Below are positions 10,018 to 21,471 of a DNA stretch of 64,000 nucleotides, one piece after another (within the stretch, counting starts at the first letter, position 1; each line of letters opens with the position of its first letter). This DNA is from Gonocerus acuteangulatus (taxonomy: Eukaryota; Arthropoda; Insecta; Hemiptera; Coreidae): the NCBI GenBank assembly GCA_946811695.1, contig OX328126.1:1034009-1098008 (forward strand), given 5' to 3'. Below the pieces are notes generated by a model, which saw only the letters and a list, made by a program, of their open reading frames with translations, searched no databases and was not told the DNA's origin. The translations under genes were made by a program, and so were the position numbers.

Positions 10018-10660
10018 GTTGAACTCGCTGTAGAATGTTACATTACATAAGCTCTAAAGTAAATAGACGTATTAAGTTGAAAGAGAGGTTACTATTACAG
10101 CAAGTCCATCACAGGAAAGGGAGAGAGATCTGAAATGTAGAATGTTACATTATATAAGCTCTAAAGTAAATAGACGTATTAAGTTGAAAGAGAGGTTACT
10201 ATTACAGCAAGTCCATCACAGGAAAGGGAGAGAGATCTGAAATGTAGAATGTTACATTACATAACCTCTAAAGTAAATAGACGTATTAAGTTGAAAGAGA
10301 GGTTACTATTACAGCAAGTCCATCACAGGATTAGCTGTTGAACTCGCTGTAGAATGTTACATTACATAAGCTCTAAAGTAAATAGACGTATTAAGTTGAA
10401 AGAGAGGTTACTATTACAGCAAGTCCATCACAGGAAAGGGAGAGAGATCTGTAGAATGTTACATTACATAAGCTCTAAAGTAAATAGACGTATTAAGTTG
10501 AAAGAGAGGTTACTATTACAGCAAGTCCATCACAGGAAAGGGAGAGAGATCTGAAATGTAGAATGTTACATTACATAAGCTCTAAAGTAAATAGACGTAT
10601 TAAGTTGAAAGAGGGGTTACTATTACAGCAAGTCCATCACAGGAAAGGGAGAGAGATCTG
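10018..10660. repeat. ~107-bp tandem array, 6 copies, with higher-order structure
   Basis: tgtagaatgttacat begins at 10029, 10136, 10243, 10348, 10450 and 10557. Unit length is 107 bp with variants of 105 and 102 bp. The distinctive lead gttgaactcgctgtagaatg occurs at about 10018 and again at about 10337, so three units (319 bp) form a partial higher-order repeat. The two-unit frame at 10354-10554 is an artefact of the array. Confidence 0.9.
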
Positions 10661-10663
10661 AAA

Positions 10664-11129
10664 AAACTGGACTTAGAAAATCTGTAATAGCTGTCAGGGT
10701 TGAGTGAGCAGTGAGGTAGTTTTTCCTACTACCTCTTAGCAAAGAGACCACAGGTTTTCACTACCTCTATTTTCATTCCTCAATGATCGTTCAACTATTT
10801 CATCTTATAATAACATGTTTTCTATTTACCACAGCAGGAGTTTGTTAACAATGACGTCAATTATTTACATTTCATGGAGGTTCTGTCATTTTTAGCACAT
10901 ACCGAATCTATTAATCTTGCACGCATGAAAGAAATTTTGTTTGACTTTTAAAACAATAGCGGATACAATTTTTGTACATTCGCAACGAAACATGGCAAGC
11001 AGGATTCCCAAAACAAAGATGAGAATATTACATAATTGATCAATGTGGAGGAACCAAATTATAAATATGCCCCTCCTAATGGCAGACAATTGTCATAGAT
11101 AGAAGGAATCAAATACTATTTCATAGTAT
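10664..11129. other. Single-copy-looking AT-rich sequence
   Basis: No array or recognised element. It contains a perfect 8-bp hairpin, gaggtagt (10713-10720) with actacctc (10728-10735) and a 7-nt loop, and a tgacgtca palindrome near 10852. The 65-codon minus-strand frame at 10892-11089 has no recognisable domain. Confidence 0.4.

Positions 11130-12124
<995 letters not shown>

Positions 12125-12190
<66 letters not shown>
12125..12190. repeat. TA microsatellite at Element B edge
   Basis: TA run of about 66 bp directly before the cacgtgtttgtctgtttttc start of Element B. Confidence 0.85.
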
Positions 12191-12195
<5 letters not shown>

Positions 12196-12533
12196 TTTGT
12201 CTGTTTTTCTGTTTGTTCCTTATACAAATCTAGACCGTTCGACAGATTTTGACCAAACATGGCACACAGGTAGGTCCTGCTACGGGAAATCTCCTAGGCT
12301 AGGTCAAAATAGTCAAATTTCAAAATTTGGTCAAAAGTCGAACGTTTTGTTGAAAACTCGCAGACTGTGGTGCTGGCCTCTGTCGGCTGTTTTATGAATT
12401 GCTGTGGTGCTGGCTTCTGCCGGCTGGTTTCTGAATTACTTGACAGATATATACAAATTTACACCGTTTGACCGATGTTGACGTAACTGGGTATACAGGT
12501 ATATCTTGATACGGGGAGAGTCATAGGCAGAAA
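12191..12533 (+). mobile_element. Element B (unclassified dispersed repeat), plus copy
   Basis: The segment with gtggtgctggcctctgtcgg, acttgacagatatatac, ccgtttgaccgatgttgac and ggcagaaagtaggtgtagca is found again in reverse at 43650-43860. It contains a local duplication of the tgtggtgctggc block. Its class is unknown and no coding frame is supported. Its right edge is the source of the adjacent 33-bp array. Confidence 0.65.
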
Positions 12534-13082
12534 GTAGGTGTAGCATGGCACACTGGGTACCAGATAGTAGGTGTAGCATGGCACACTGGGTACCTGCTAT
12601 TAGGTGTAGCATGGCACACTGGGTACCAGCTAGTAGGTGTAGCATGGCACACTGGGTAACAGCTAGTAGGTGTAGCATGGCACACTGGGTACCAGCTAGT
12701 AGGTGTAGCATGGCACACTGGGTACCAGCTAGTAGGTGTAGCATGGCACACTGGGTACCAGCTAGTAGGTGTAGCATGGCACACTGGGTAACAGCTAGTA
12801 GGTGTAGCATGGCACACTGGGTAACAGCTAGTAGGTGTAGCATGGCACACTGGGTACCAGCTAGTAGGTGTAGCATGGCACACTGGGTACCAGCTAGTAG
12901 GTGTAGCATGGCACACTGGGTACCAGCTAGTAGGTGTAGCATGGCACACTGGGTAACAGCTAGTAGGTGTAGCATGGCACACTGGGTACCAGCTAGTAGG
13001 TGTAGCATGGCACACTGGGTACCAGCTAGTAGGTGTAGCATGGGACACTGGGGAAACAGCTAGAAGGTGTAGCATGGCACAC
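12534..13082. repeat. 33-bp tandem array, about 16.6 copies
   Basis: Monomer agtaggtgtagcatggcaca then ctgggtaccagct, step 33 bp. A gtacc/gtaac variant site is arranged roughly in groups of four. Because 33 is a multiple of 3 and the unit lacks stops, frames of 172-201 codons are open on both strands; they are artefacts. The same word occurs once, unamplified, in the reverse Element B copy (43656-43682). Confidence 0.95.
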
Positions 13083-13644
13083 TCATCTGGTATAAGCCCC
13101 AACTTCTAATGTATTTAAAGTGACGATTGTCCATGTAAGATGTATTTATTCAGGAGTTCCTTCAAAGCCAGCCATAATAAGCCGAGAGATGTTCTGGGTT
13201 CAAAGCCGTAATCATCCCTTTCACCTGTGAGGCCTATTTTCTCCCTCTATTTCCTCTCCACTATTTCCCCGCTAATCTAAATGACCTTTGTTCAATGAAC
13301 CGGGAAAGTGTCTATTTCCTTTTCTCTGAATTTTATTCAGGCCTATCTGCGCGGAATAATCTTCTGATAAGGGTAATGATAGTCCCTAAACCCAGAAAAT
13401 TATTCAATTCTCTTAATATTCACAGGATATTTTTCTTCTCGGCAGAGTATAGGAGAAAGATTGTGCGAAAAAATAAATAAAAAAAAGAATGTTAGATAAA
13501 ATGTATATATAATATGTTTACATAAAAATGTATATAGAATATGTTTACATAAAAAAATAAAGAACTTTGGTATATAAAAATAAAAATATCATTGTAATGC
13601 TTCTAAAACCAAATGTAAACCGTCCTGAGTCAGAAACGATTGCA
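13083..13644. other. Unclassified sequence with a B-box-like word
   Basis: About 560 bp. ctgggttcaaagccg (about 13195) resembles a pol III B box, but I find no A box, tail or target duplication. Two copies of a 28-bp unit (atgtatata.aatatgtttac) lie at about 13500-13556. The 61-codon frame at 13295-13480 is not called. Confidence 0.4.
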
Positions 13645-13883
13645 CTTTCGTAAGCCATACTTCTCCCATTTCTCAGGGATCATTTTTTCGTAAGCCATAC
13701 TTCTCCCATTTCTCAGGGATCATTCTTTCGTAAGCCATACTTCTCCCATTTCTCAGGGATCATTCTTTCGTAAGCCATACTTCTCCCATTTCTCAGGGAT
13801 CATTCTTTCGTAAGCCATATTTCTCCCATTTCTCAGGGATCATTCTTTCGTAAGCCATATTTCTCCCATTTCTCAGGGATCAT
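13645..13883. repeat. 40-bp tandem array, 6 copies
   Basis: taagccatacttctcccatt then tctcagggatcattctttcg, step 40 bp, with one C/T variant (catac/catat) confined to the last two units. Confidence 0.95.
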
Positions 13884-13930
13884 TTTTTTTTAAATTTTAA
13901 CGTCCATTATAATTAACTTTCTCATTTTCA
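13884..13930 (-). mobile_element. 5'-truncated relative of the 36670-36840 SINE
   Basis: taaattttaacgtccatt followed closely by attaact matches the 3' (tail-proximal) part of the minus-strand SINE at 36670-36840. Only about 35 bp are similar. Confidence 0.4.
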
Positions 13931-14070
13931 TCGATAAGCCACTTCCTGAATTTATTCATTTAATATCGATTTTTATGTTTTAAAGCATTGTTATGTTGGC
14001 AGTAGATCACTATCAATTATAAAAGTTAAAAAAAATATAAATATTCGCATTCATTCTTGGACAAAATATG

Positions 14071-15276
14071 TTCAGAAGATATACAGCCACTACAGAAGAT
14101 ATACAGCCACTACAAAAGATATACAGCCACTACAAAAGATATACAGCCACTACAGAAGATATACAGCCACTACAGAAGATATACAGCCACTACACAAGAT
14201 ATACAGCCACTACAGAAGATATACAGCCACTACAGAAGATATACAGCCACTACAAAAGATATACAGCCACTACAGAAGATATACGGCCACTACACAAGAT
14301 ATACAGCCACTACAAAAGATATACAGCCACTACAGAAGATATACACCCACTACACAAGATATACAGCCACTACACAAGATATACAGCCACTACAGAAGAT
14401 ATACAGCCACTACAGAAGATATACAGCCACTACAAAAGATATACAGCCACTACAGAAGATATACGGCCACTACACAAGATATACAGCCACTACAAAAGAT
14501 ATACAGCCACTACAGAAGATATACACCCACTACACAAGATATACAGCCACTACACAAGATATACAGCCACTACAGAAGATATACACCCACTACACAAGAT
14601 ATACAGCCACTACACAAGATATACAGCCACTACACAAGATATACAGCCACTACAGAAGATATACAGCCACTACAAAAGATATACAGCCACTACAGAAGAT
14701 ATACAGCCACTACAGAAGATATACAGCCACTACAGAAGATATACAGCCACTACAAAAGATATACAGCCACTACAAAAGATATACAGCCACTACAAAAGAT
14801 ATACAGCCACTACAAAAGATATACAGCCACTACAGAAGATATACAGCCACTACAAAAGATATACAGCCACTACAGAAGATATACAGCCACTACAGAAGAT
14901 ATACAGCCACTACAAAAGATATACAGCCACTACAGAAGATATACGGCCACTACACAAGATATACAGCCACTACAAAAGATATACAGCCACTACAGAAGAT
15001 ATACACCCACTACACAAGATATACAGCCACTACACAAGATATACAGCCACTACAGAAGATATACAGCCACTACAGAAGATATACAGCCACTACACAAGAT
15101 ATACAGCCACTACAGAAGATATACGGCCACTACAGAAGATATACAGCCACTACAAAAGATTTACAGCCACTACAGAAGATATACAGCCACTACACAAGAT
15201 ATACAGCCACTACACAAGATATACAGTCACTACAGAAGATATACAGCCACTACAGAAGATATACAGCCACTACAAA
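14071..15276. repeat. 20-bp tandem array, about 60 copies, with 180-bp higher-order repeat
   Basis: Monomer atacagccactacagaagat, step 20 bp throughout. Variants caaaagat, cacaagat, atacggcc and ataccccc-type acaccc recur in fixed order: 14221-14400 and 14401-14580 carry the same nine-monomer pattern, and 14881-15060 repeats it. Frames of 409 and 414 codons run through because three turns (60 bp) lack stops; they encode only a 20-residue repeat and are not called as genes. Confidence 0.95.
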
Positions 15277-15389
15277 AATAATGTAAAGGTTCTACACTTT
15301 TGCAAACTTTAACAATAGGAAGAAATATTTTTCTTTATCATGATTATTAAATATTTTAGATACTGAAAATTATTTGTATGTTTATTATA

Positions 15390-15391
<2 letters not shown>

Positions 15392-15460
<69 letters not shown>
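15392..15460. repeat. TA microsatellite, mariner target
   Basis: Pure TA run immediately left of the mariner 5' end. Mariner elements insert at TA dinucleotides. Confidence 0.9.
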
Positions 15461-15464
<4 letters not shown>

Positions 15465-15490
15465 GCTGTACCGTATGAAATGTCAGTTTT
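15461..15490 (+). repeat. Mariner 5' terminal inverted repeat
   Basis: 30 bp, exact reverse complement of 15970-15999. Confidence 0.95.
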
Positions 15491-15645
15491 GTTTACTCTA
15501 CGATTTAATCCTTTTTTATTTCATTATTTACAAACATCATTGTTATTCATAGAGAATTAAAGCTCTTTTATTCCCATTATTTAATCAGTAACTTGCGTAC
15601 TGTGTTGTGAGAACGATCCTCTGAGAAAAAAATAAAACTTAAATT

Positions 15646-15999
15646 ATGACTTCAACGGAAATCCGTATTATTTTTCGTTATGAATTTAAGGTCGGTGACA
15701 GCGCTGCTGATGCGTGTATGAACATTAACACGGCGTTCGGGGAAGGAACGGCGAATGAACGAACTGTTTACCGGCGGTTTTCCAGGTTTCAAAGTGGAAA
15801 TTTTGACCTTGACAACGAGGAGCGAGGAAGGCCAGAAACCTAGCTTGACAATGACCACCTGAAAGAAAGGGTTGAAGATTGTCCCCCAAAAAGCACTAGG
15901 GAATATGCCAAAGAACTCGGAGTAGGAGCCTCGACAGTTTCAAGACATTTGAAGGAAATCGGCAAATCCAAAACTGACATTTCATACGGTACAGCCTGA
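15646..15999 (+). pseudogene. Mariner transposase, DNA-binding domain only, one in-frame stop
   Basis: The frame starts at ATG 15646. Residues 1-65 form the first helix-turn-helix region of a mariner transposase (the HTH_48-type domain also present in SETMAR), with FQSGNFDLDNEERGRP, including the GRP linker, near residues 48-63. A TAG at 15841-15843 interrupts the frame. The same frame then continues with a second helix-turn-helix (LDNDHLKE ... GVGASTVSRHLKEIGK) and stops at TGA 15997-15999 inside the 3' inverted repeat, 118 codon positions in all. The DD34D catalytic domain is absent. As it stands it would yield at most a 65-residue peptide. Whether a read-through or sibling copy acts as an end-binding repressor is speculation. 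Confidence 0.9.
15970..15999 (-). repeat. Mariner 3' terminal inverted repeat
   Basis: 30 bp, exact reverse complement of 15461-15490. It also provides the stop codon of the remnant transposase frame. Confidence 0.95.
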
Positions 16000-16049
16000 T
16001 ATGTATGTATGTATATATACATACATCTCAGGTAGAGGTATGTAACCTT

Positions 16050-16210
16050 ACAACCGGGAACTATTTGGGGTCATAAATTATTTCATGCAAGGTCTAACCA
16101 AAATTATAACCGTTTCTATTTAAACCTTTCCAAATGACATTAGGAATAAGAACGGAACCGCGCTAAGATGATGCAGTTCCTGCGTGTCGGACATTTTTTG
16201 AGTTTTGTCA
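16050..16210 (-). mobile_element. Element A end fragment
   Basis: Contains the cctttccaaatgacattagg lead and the 27-bp hairpin (16154-16180), followed by tgcgtgtcggac and a T run, as in 36888-36955. Confidence 0.7.
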
Positions 16211-16263
16211 CTTTAGAAATACATGTGCGATATGTTTATTTTTAATCTCTTTCCTACCCACCT

Positions 16264-16365
16264 AAAAAAAAAAAAAAAAAAAAAAATATATATATGGATC
16301 CAGCAGGCTGTAAATATTTCTTTGCGCACTTGCTTAACTTAATCTGATTGAGACGGGAGTTGAAC
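16264..16365 (-). mobile_element. Probable SINE remnant with B box and homopolymer end
   Basis: On the minus strand, attcgggttcaactcccgtc contains a good pol III B box (ggttcaactcc, about 16350-16360). About 75 bp downstream on the same strand is an AT run and a run of more than 20 T (plus-strand A run at 16266-16286). This T-tailed layout is like that of the element at 1788-2088. The 5' part is replaced by the 19-bp array. Confidence 0.5.
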
Positions 16366-16370
16366 CCGAA

Positions 16371-16583
16371 TAGGATCTATAACCTACCATAGGATCTATA
16401 ACCTACCATAGGATCTATAACCTACCATAGGATCTATAACCTACCATAGGATCTATAACCTACCATAGGATCTATAACCTACCATAGGATCTATAACCTA
16501 CCATAGGATCTATAACCTACCATAGGATCTATAACCTACCATAGGATCTATAACCTACCATAGGATCTATAACCTACCATAGG
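16371..16583. repeat. 19-bp tandem array, about 11 copies
   Basis: Monomer aggatctataacctaccat with a 19-bp step and no variants seen. Confidence 0.95.
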
Positions 16584-16604
16584 AGACCTTATTCTCTCCT
16601 ACTC

Positions 16605-16775
16605 TTTCTTTTATTTTGTTTTTTATTTTTTTTTATTTTTTACTGCGCTTCGACAACTAGGCCATTAGCGCCGACATCCAGAGTGCAGCGCGAGGAATTT
16701 TACCAAAGAACCGTGAGATGAGAAATTTCTTGCCGCCGGCGGGAATCGAACCCACCGAGATTCTTGTTAGAGTGT
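16605..16775 (-). mobile_element. Probable tRNA-related SINE, minus strand
   Basis: On the minus strand ggtgggttcgattcccgcc (about 16740-16757) is a textbook T-arm/B-box sequence. It is followed by about 100 bp of GC-richer body (tggatgtcggcgctaatggc, about 16658-16677 region) and ends in an A-rich tail (plus-strand T-rich 16609-16652). No clear A box lies at the expected place, and no target duplication was found, so the head may be truncated. Confidence 0.6.
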
Positions 16776-17040
16776 TTTCTAGTATTCATTACAAACATGT
16801 CGACACCTATTGTCGACATCTTCACAGCAAGTACGGATGGTATTAACAGCATCGAATGGTTCCTTTTCCTCTTCCTCAAGAGCAGTAAGCGAAGAAAGAG
16901 AACCACTTAGCGCTATCTGTCTGTCTGGATTGTGCTCTAGTTGCGCGAGATGTAAGCACCGTCACACGCACTGTACAATATCCGTCACGGTGAAAGCTTT
17001 TCTTTGTAGGTTCCGCTGAAGGCCTTTCCTGTCTGTTTAC
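16776..17040. other. Unclassified, GC-richer sequence
   Basis: Contains a perfect hairpin, atgtcgaca (16797-16805) and tgtcgacat (16811-16819) with a 5-nt loop. A 69-codon plus-strand frame (16810-17019) is Ser/Cys/Arg-rich and opposed by a frame on the minus strand. No domain is recognised, so neither is called. Confidence 0.4.
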
Positions 17041-17269
17041 TCTCCTTTCCGGGTTAGCTGCGAATCATCTCAACTTTACGCTTTTAGGAGAGAAAATCCA
17101 AGAAAATAAATACATTTTATACTTTCCATAACATCAAATAGAAATTAATAAAATGAAAAGGGTGCTATGTTCCAAGGATTTCAAGGGGAGATTCTAGGAG
17201 AATTATCTGAATGTGCATTCCGCAGAAAGTGGTATCTTAGCGCACTTCCAAGCTTCGTATATATCACGA

Positions 17270-17765
17270 GAAATATTTGTTGTAAAAATAAACTATTTAG
17301 GTCCATTAGGGATGCTTGATTACAACAGAACCAAGAATTTTCCTTTGACCTACGTTTGCTCATGGAAACACTATAACCGATGTGTTTCTCGTTTTCCTAC
17401 CTTCTTCTACTAAATTCCTTATTTTACTGTTAAATGCAATTCAACAATAAAACAACCAATTAAAAAGTGAGTTAAACAGAGAAAAAATCCCGTTCATAGA
17501 ATAAAACTAAACCTTTCCAAGTTTTAAGCACTTCTTTCTCATAATTTAATATTCCCATCGAAAACTGCTTCAGAACCTTTTTTGGTAGAGAATTTGGTAA
17601 GCTTTCGAATAGTTACCTTCTACTTAACAAGATTGTAAAAATATTTTCGAGATATTTAAAAAAATATACGAACATAAGAAAACTTTTCATGTCTATTAAT
17701 AAAATATTTTTGTTTAATACTTGCTTGACTCCGACTGTGTCATAAGAAAGTAACAATATCCACCA
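17270..17765 (+). mobile_element. Element A fragment (514-bp segment region)
   Basis: Matches the 3090-3330 region in order: aagttttaagcacttctttc, gcttcagaaccttttttggt, tttggtaagctttcgaatag, attttcgagatattt and ctattaataaaatatttttg. More diverged than the other copies. Confidence 0.65.
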
Positions 17766-20700
17766 AAAAGCGCAAAGTAAACAAATTCAACAGTAGTTTT
17801 ACACGTAAGTTAGATAAGAGCAAGTAAATAAACATTTTTTGCTTGGGTCCTATGTTAATTATTTTTTTAATTACTATTACGTAGAAAAAAACCTCTGCTT
17901 AATGCGTTCATAAAAACCTTTGATTACTTAATATGCACATAAAAACCTTTGATTACTTAATATGCACATAAAAACCTCTGCTTAATGTGTTCATAAAAAC
18001 CTTTGATTACTTAATATGCACATAAAAACCTTTGATTACTTAATATGCAAATAAAAACCTTTGATTACTTAATATGCACATAAAAACCTTTGATTACTTA
18101 ATATGCACATAAAAACCTTTGATTACTTAATATGCACATAAAAACCTTTGATTACTTAATATGCACATAAAAACCTTTGATTACTTAATATGCACATAAA
18201 AACCTTTGATTACTTAATATGCACATAAAAACCTTTGATTACTTAATATGCACATAAAAACCTTTGATTACTTAATATGCACATAAAAACCTCTGCTTAA
18301 TGTGTTCATAAAAACCTTTGATTACTTAATATGCACATAAAAACCTCTGCTTAATGTGTTCATAAAAACCTTTGATTACTTAATATGCACATAAAAACCT
18401 CTGCTTAATGTGTTCATAAAAACCTTTGATTACTTAATATGCACATAAAAACCTTTGATTACTTAATATGCACATAAAAACCTTTGATTACTTAATATGC
18501 AAATAAAAACCTTTGATTACTTAATATGCACATAAAAACCTTTGATTACTTAATATGCACATAAAAACCTTTGATTACTTAATATGCACATAAAAACCTT
18601 TGATTACTTAATATGCACATAAAAACCTTTGATTACTTAATATGCACATAAAAACCTTTGATTACTTAATATGCACATAAAAACCTTTGATTACTTAATA
18701 TGCAAATAAAAACCTTTGATTACTTAATATGCACATAAAAACCTTTGATTACTTAATATGCACGTAAAAACCTTTGATTACTTAATATGCAAATAAAAAC
18801 CTTTGATTACTTAATATGCACATAAAAACCTTTGATTACTTAATATGCACATATAAACCTTTGATTACTTAATATGCACATAAAAACCTTTGATTACTTA
18901 ATATGCACATAAAAACCTTTGATTACTTAATATGCACCTAAAAACCTCTGCTTAATGTGTTCATAAAAACCTTTGATTACTTAATATGCACATAAAAACC
19001 TTTGATTACTTAATATGCACATAAAAACCTTTGATTACTTAATATGCACATAAAACCCTTTGATTACTTAATATGCACATAAAAACCTTTGATTACTTAA
19101 TATGCACATAAAAACCTTTGATTACTTAATATGCACATAAAAACCTTTGATTACTTAATATGCACATAAAAACCTCTGCTTAATGTGTTCATAAAAACCT
19201 TTGATTACTTAATATGCACATAAAAACCTCTGCTTAATGTGTTCATAAAAACCTTTGATTACTTAATATGCACATAAAAACCTCTGCTTAATGTGTTCAT
19301 AAAAACCTTTGATTACTTAATATGCACATAAAAACCTCTGCTTTATGTGTTCATAAAAACCTTTGATTACTTAATATGCACATAAAAACCTTTGATTACT
19401 TAATATGCACATAAAAACCTTTGATTACTTAATATGCACATAAAAACCTTTGATTACTTAATATGCAAATAAAAACCTTTGATTACTTAATATGCACATA
19501 AAAACCTTTGATTACTTAATATGCACATAAAAACCTTTGATTACTTAATATGCACATAAAAACCTTTGATTACTTAATATGCAAATAAAAACCTTTGATT
19601 ACTTAATATGCACATAAAAACCTTTGATTACTTAATATGCACATAAAAACCTTTGATTACTTAATATGCAAATAAAAACCTTTGATTACTTAATATGCAC
19701 ATAAAAACCTTTGATTACTTAATATGCACATAAAAACCTTTGATTACTTAATATGCAAATAAAAACCTTTGATTACTTAATATGCACATAAAAACCTTTG
19801 ATTACTCAATATGCACATAAAAACCTTTGATTACTTAATATGCACATAAAAACCTTTGATTACTTAATATGCACATAAAAACCTCTGCTTAATGTGTTCA
19901 TAAAAACCTTTGATTACTTAATATGCACATAAAAACCTCTGCTTAATGTGTTCATAAAAACCTTTGATTACTTAATATGCACATAAAAACCTCTGCTTAA
20001 TGTGTTCATAAAAACCTTTGATTACTTAATATGCACATAAAAACCTTTGATTACTTAATATGCACATAAAAACCTTTGATTACTTAATATGCACATAAAA
20101 ACCTTTGATTACTTAATATGCACATAAAAACCTTTGATTACTTAATATGCACATAAAAACCTTTGATTACTTAATATGCACATAAAAACCTTTGATTACT
20201 TAATATGCAAATAAAAACCTTTGATTACTTAATATGCACATAAAAACCTTTGATTACTTAATATGCACGTAAAAACCTTTGATTACTTAATATGCAAATA
20301 AAAACCTTTGATTACTTAATATGCACATAAAAACCTTTGATTACTTAATATGCACATAAAAACCTTTGATTACTTAATATGCACATAAAAACCTTTGATT
20401 ACTTAATATGCACATAAAAACCTTTGATTACTTAATATGCACATAAAAACCTTTGATTACTTAATATGCACCTAAAAACCTCTGCTTAATGTGTTCATAA
20501 AAACCTTTGATTACTTAATATGCACATAAAAACCTTTGATTACTTAATATGCACATAAAAACCTTTGATTACTTAATATGCACATAAAAACCTTTGATTA
20601 CTTAATATGCACATAAAAACCTTTGATTACTTAATATGCACATAAAAACCTTTGATTACTTAATATGCACATAAAAACCTTTGATTACTTAATATGCACA

Positions 20701-21471
20701 TAAAAACCTTTGATTACTTAATATGCACATAAAAACCTTTGATTACTTAATATGCACATAAAAACCTTTGATTACTTAATATGCAAATAAAAACCTTTGA
20801 TTACTTAATATGCACATAAAAACCTCTGCTTAATGTGTTCATAAAAACCTTTGATTACTTAATATGCACATAAAAACCTCTGCTTAATGTGTTCATAAAA
20901 ACCTTTGATTACTTAATATGCACATAAAAACCTCTGCTTAATGTGTTCATAAAAACCTTTGATTACTTAATATGCACATAAAAACCTCTGCTTAATGTGT
21001 TCATAAAAACCTTTGATTACTTAATATGCACATAAAAACCTCTGCTTAATGTGTTCATAAAAACCTTTGATTACTTAATATGCACATAAAAACCTTTGAT
21101 TACTTAATATGCACATAAAAACCTCTGCTTAATGTGTTCATAAAAACCTTTGATTACTTAATATGCACATAAAAACCTCTGCTTAATGTGTTCATAAAAA
21201 CCTTTGATTACTTAATATGCACATAAAAACCTCTGCTTAATGTGTTCATAAAAACCTTTGATTACTTAATATGCACATAAAAACCTCTGCTTAATGTGTT
21301 CATAAAAACCTTTGATTACTTAATATGCACATAAAAACCTTTGATTACTTAATATGCACATAAAAACCTTTGATTACTTAATATGCACATAAAAACCTTT
21401 GATTACTTAATATGCACATAAAAACCTTTGATTACTTAATATGCACATAAAAACCTTTGATTACTTAATAT

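Larger units (their letters stand above)
15461..15999 (+). mobile_element. Internally deleted mariner element (539 bp)
   Basis: The ends are perfect 30-bp inverted repeats, 15461-15490 and 15970-15999, starting TCAGGCTGTACCGTATGAAA. TA flanks both sides (15459-15460 and 16000-16001), as expected for Tc1/mariner insertion. Full-length mariners are about 1.3 kb; this copy lacks the whole catalytic part, its coding sequence running straight from the second helix-turn-helix into the 3' inverted repeat. It keeps about 155 bp of 5' untranslated sequence. With both ends intact it could in principle be mobilised in trans. Confidence 0.95.

Noticed and set aside
10713..10735. let-7-like microRNA (tgaggtagt)
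   Set aside because: Only nine bases match the let-7 start and the hairpin has an 8-bp stem, far too short for a miRNA precursor.
12436..13102. Frames of 172-201 codons on both strands
   Set aside because: Stop-free 33-bp array.
13195..13210. tRNA gene or SINE head at ctgggttcaaagccg
   Set aside because: B-box-like word only; no A box, cloverleaf, tail or target duplication.
14057..15312. 409- and 414-codon overlapping plus-strand frames
   Set aside because: Both are readings of the same 20-bp satellite, giving a 20-residue repeat. Two overlapping frames cannot both be explained by coding.
16700..17019. Small genes on opposite strands (68 and 69 codons)
   Set aside because: They overlap a SINE and each other and show no recognisable domain.
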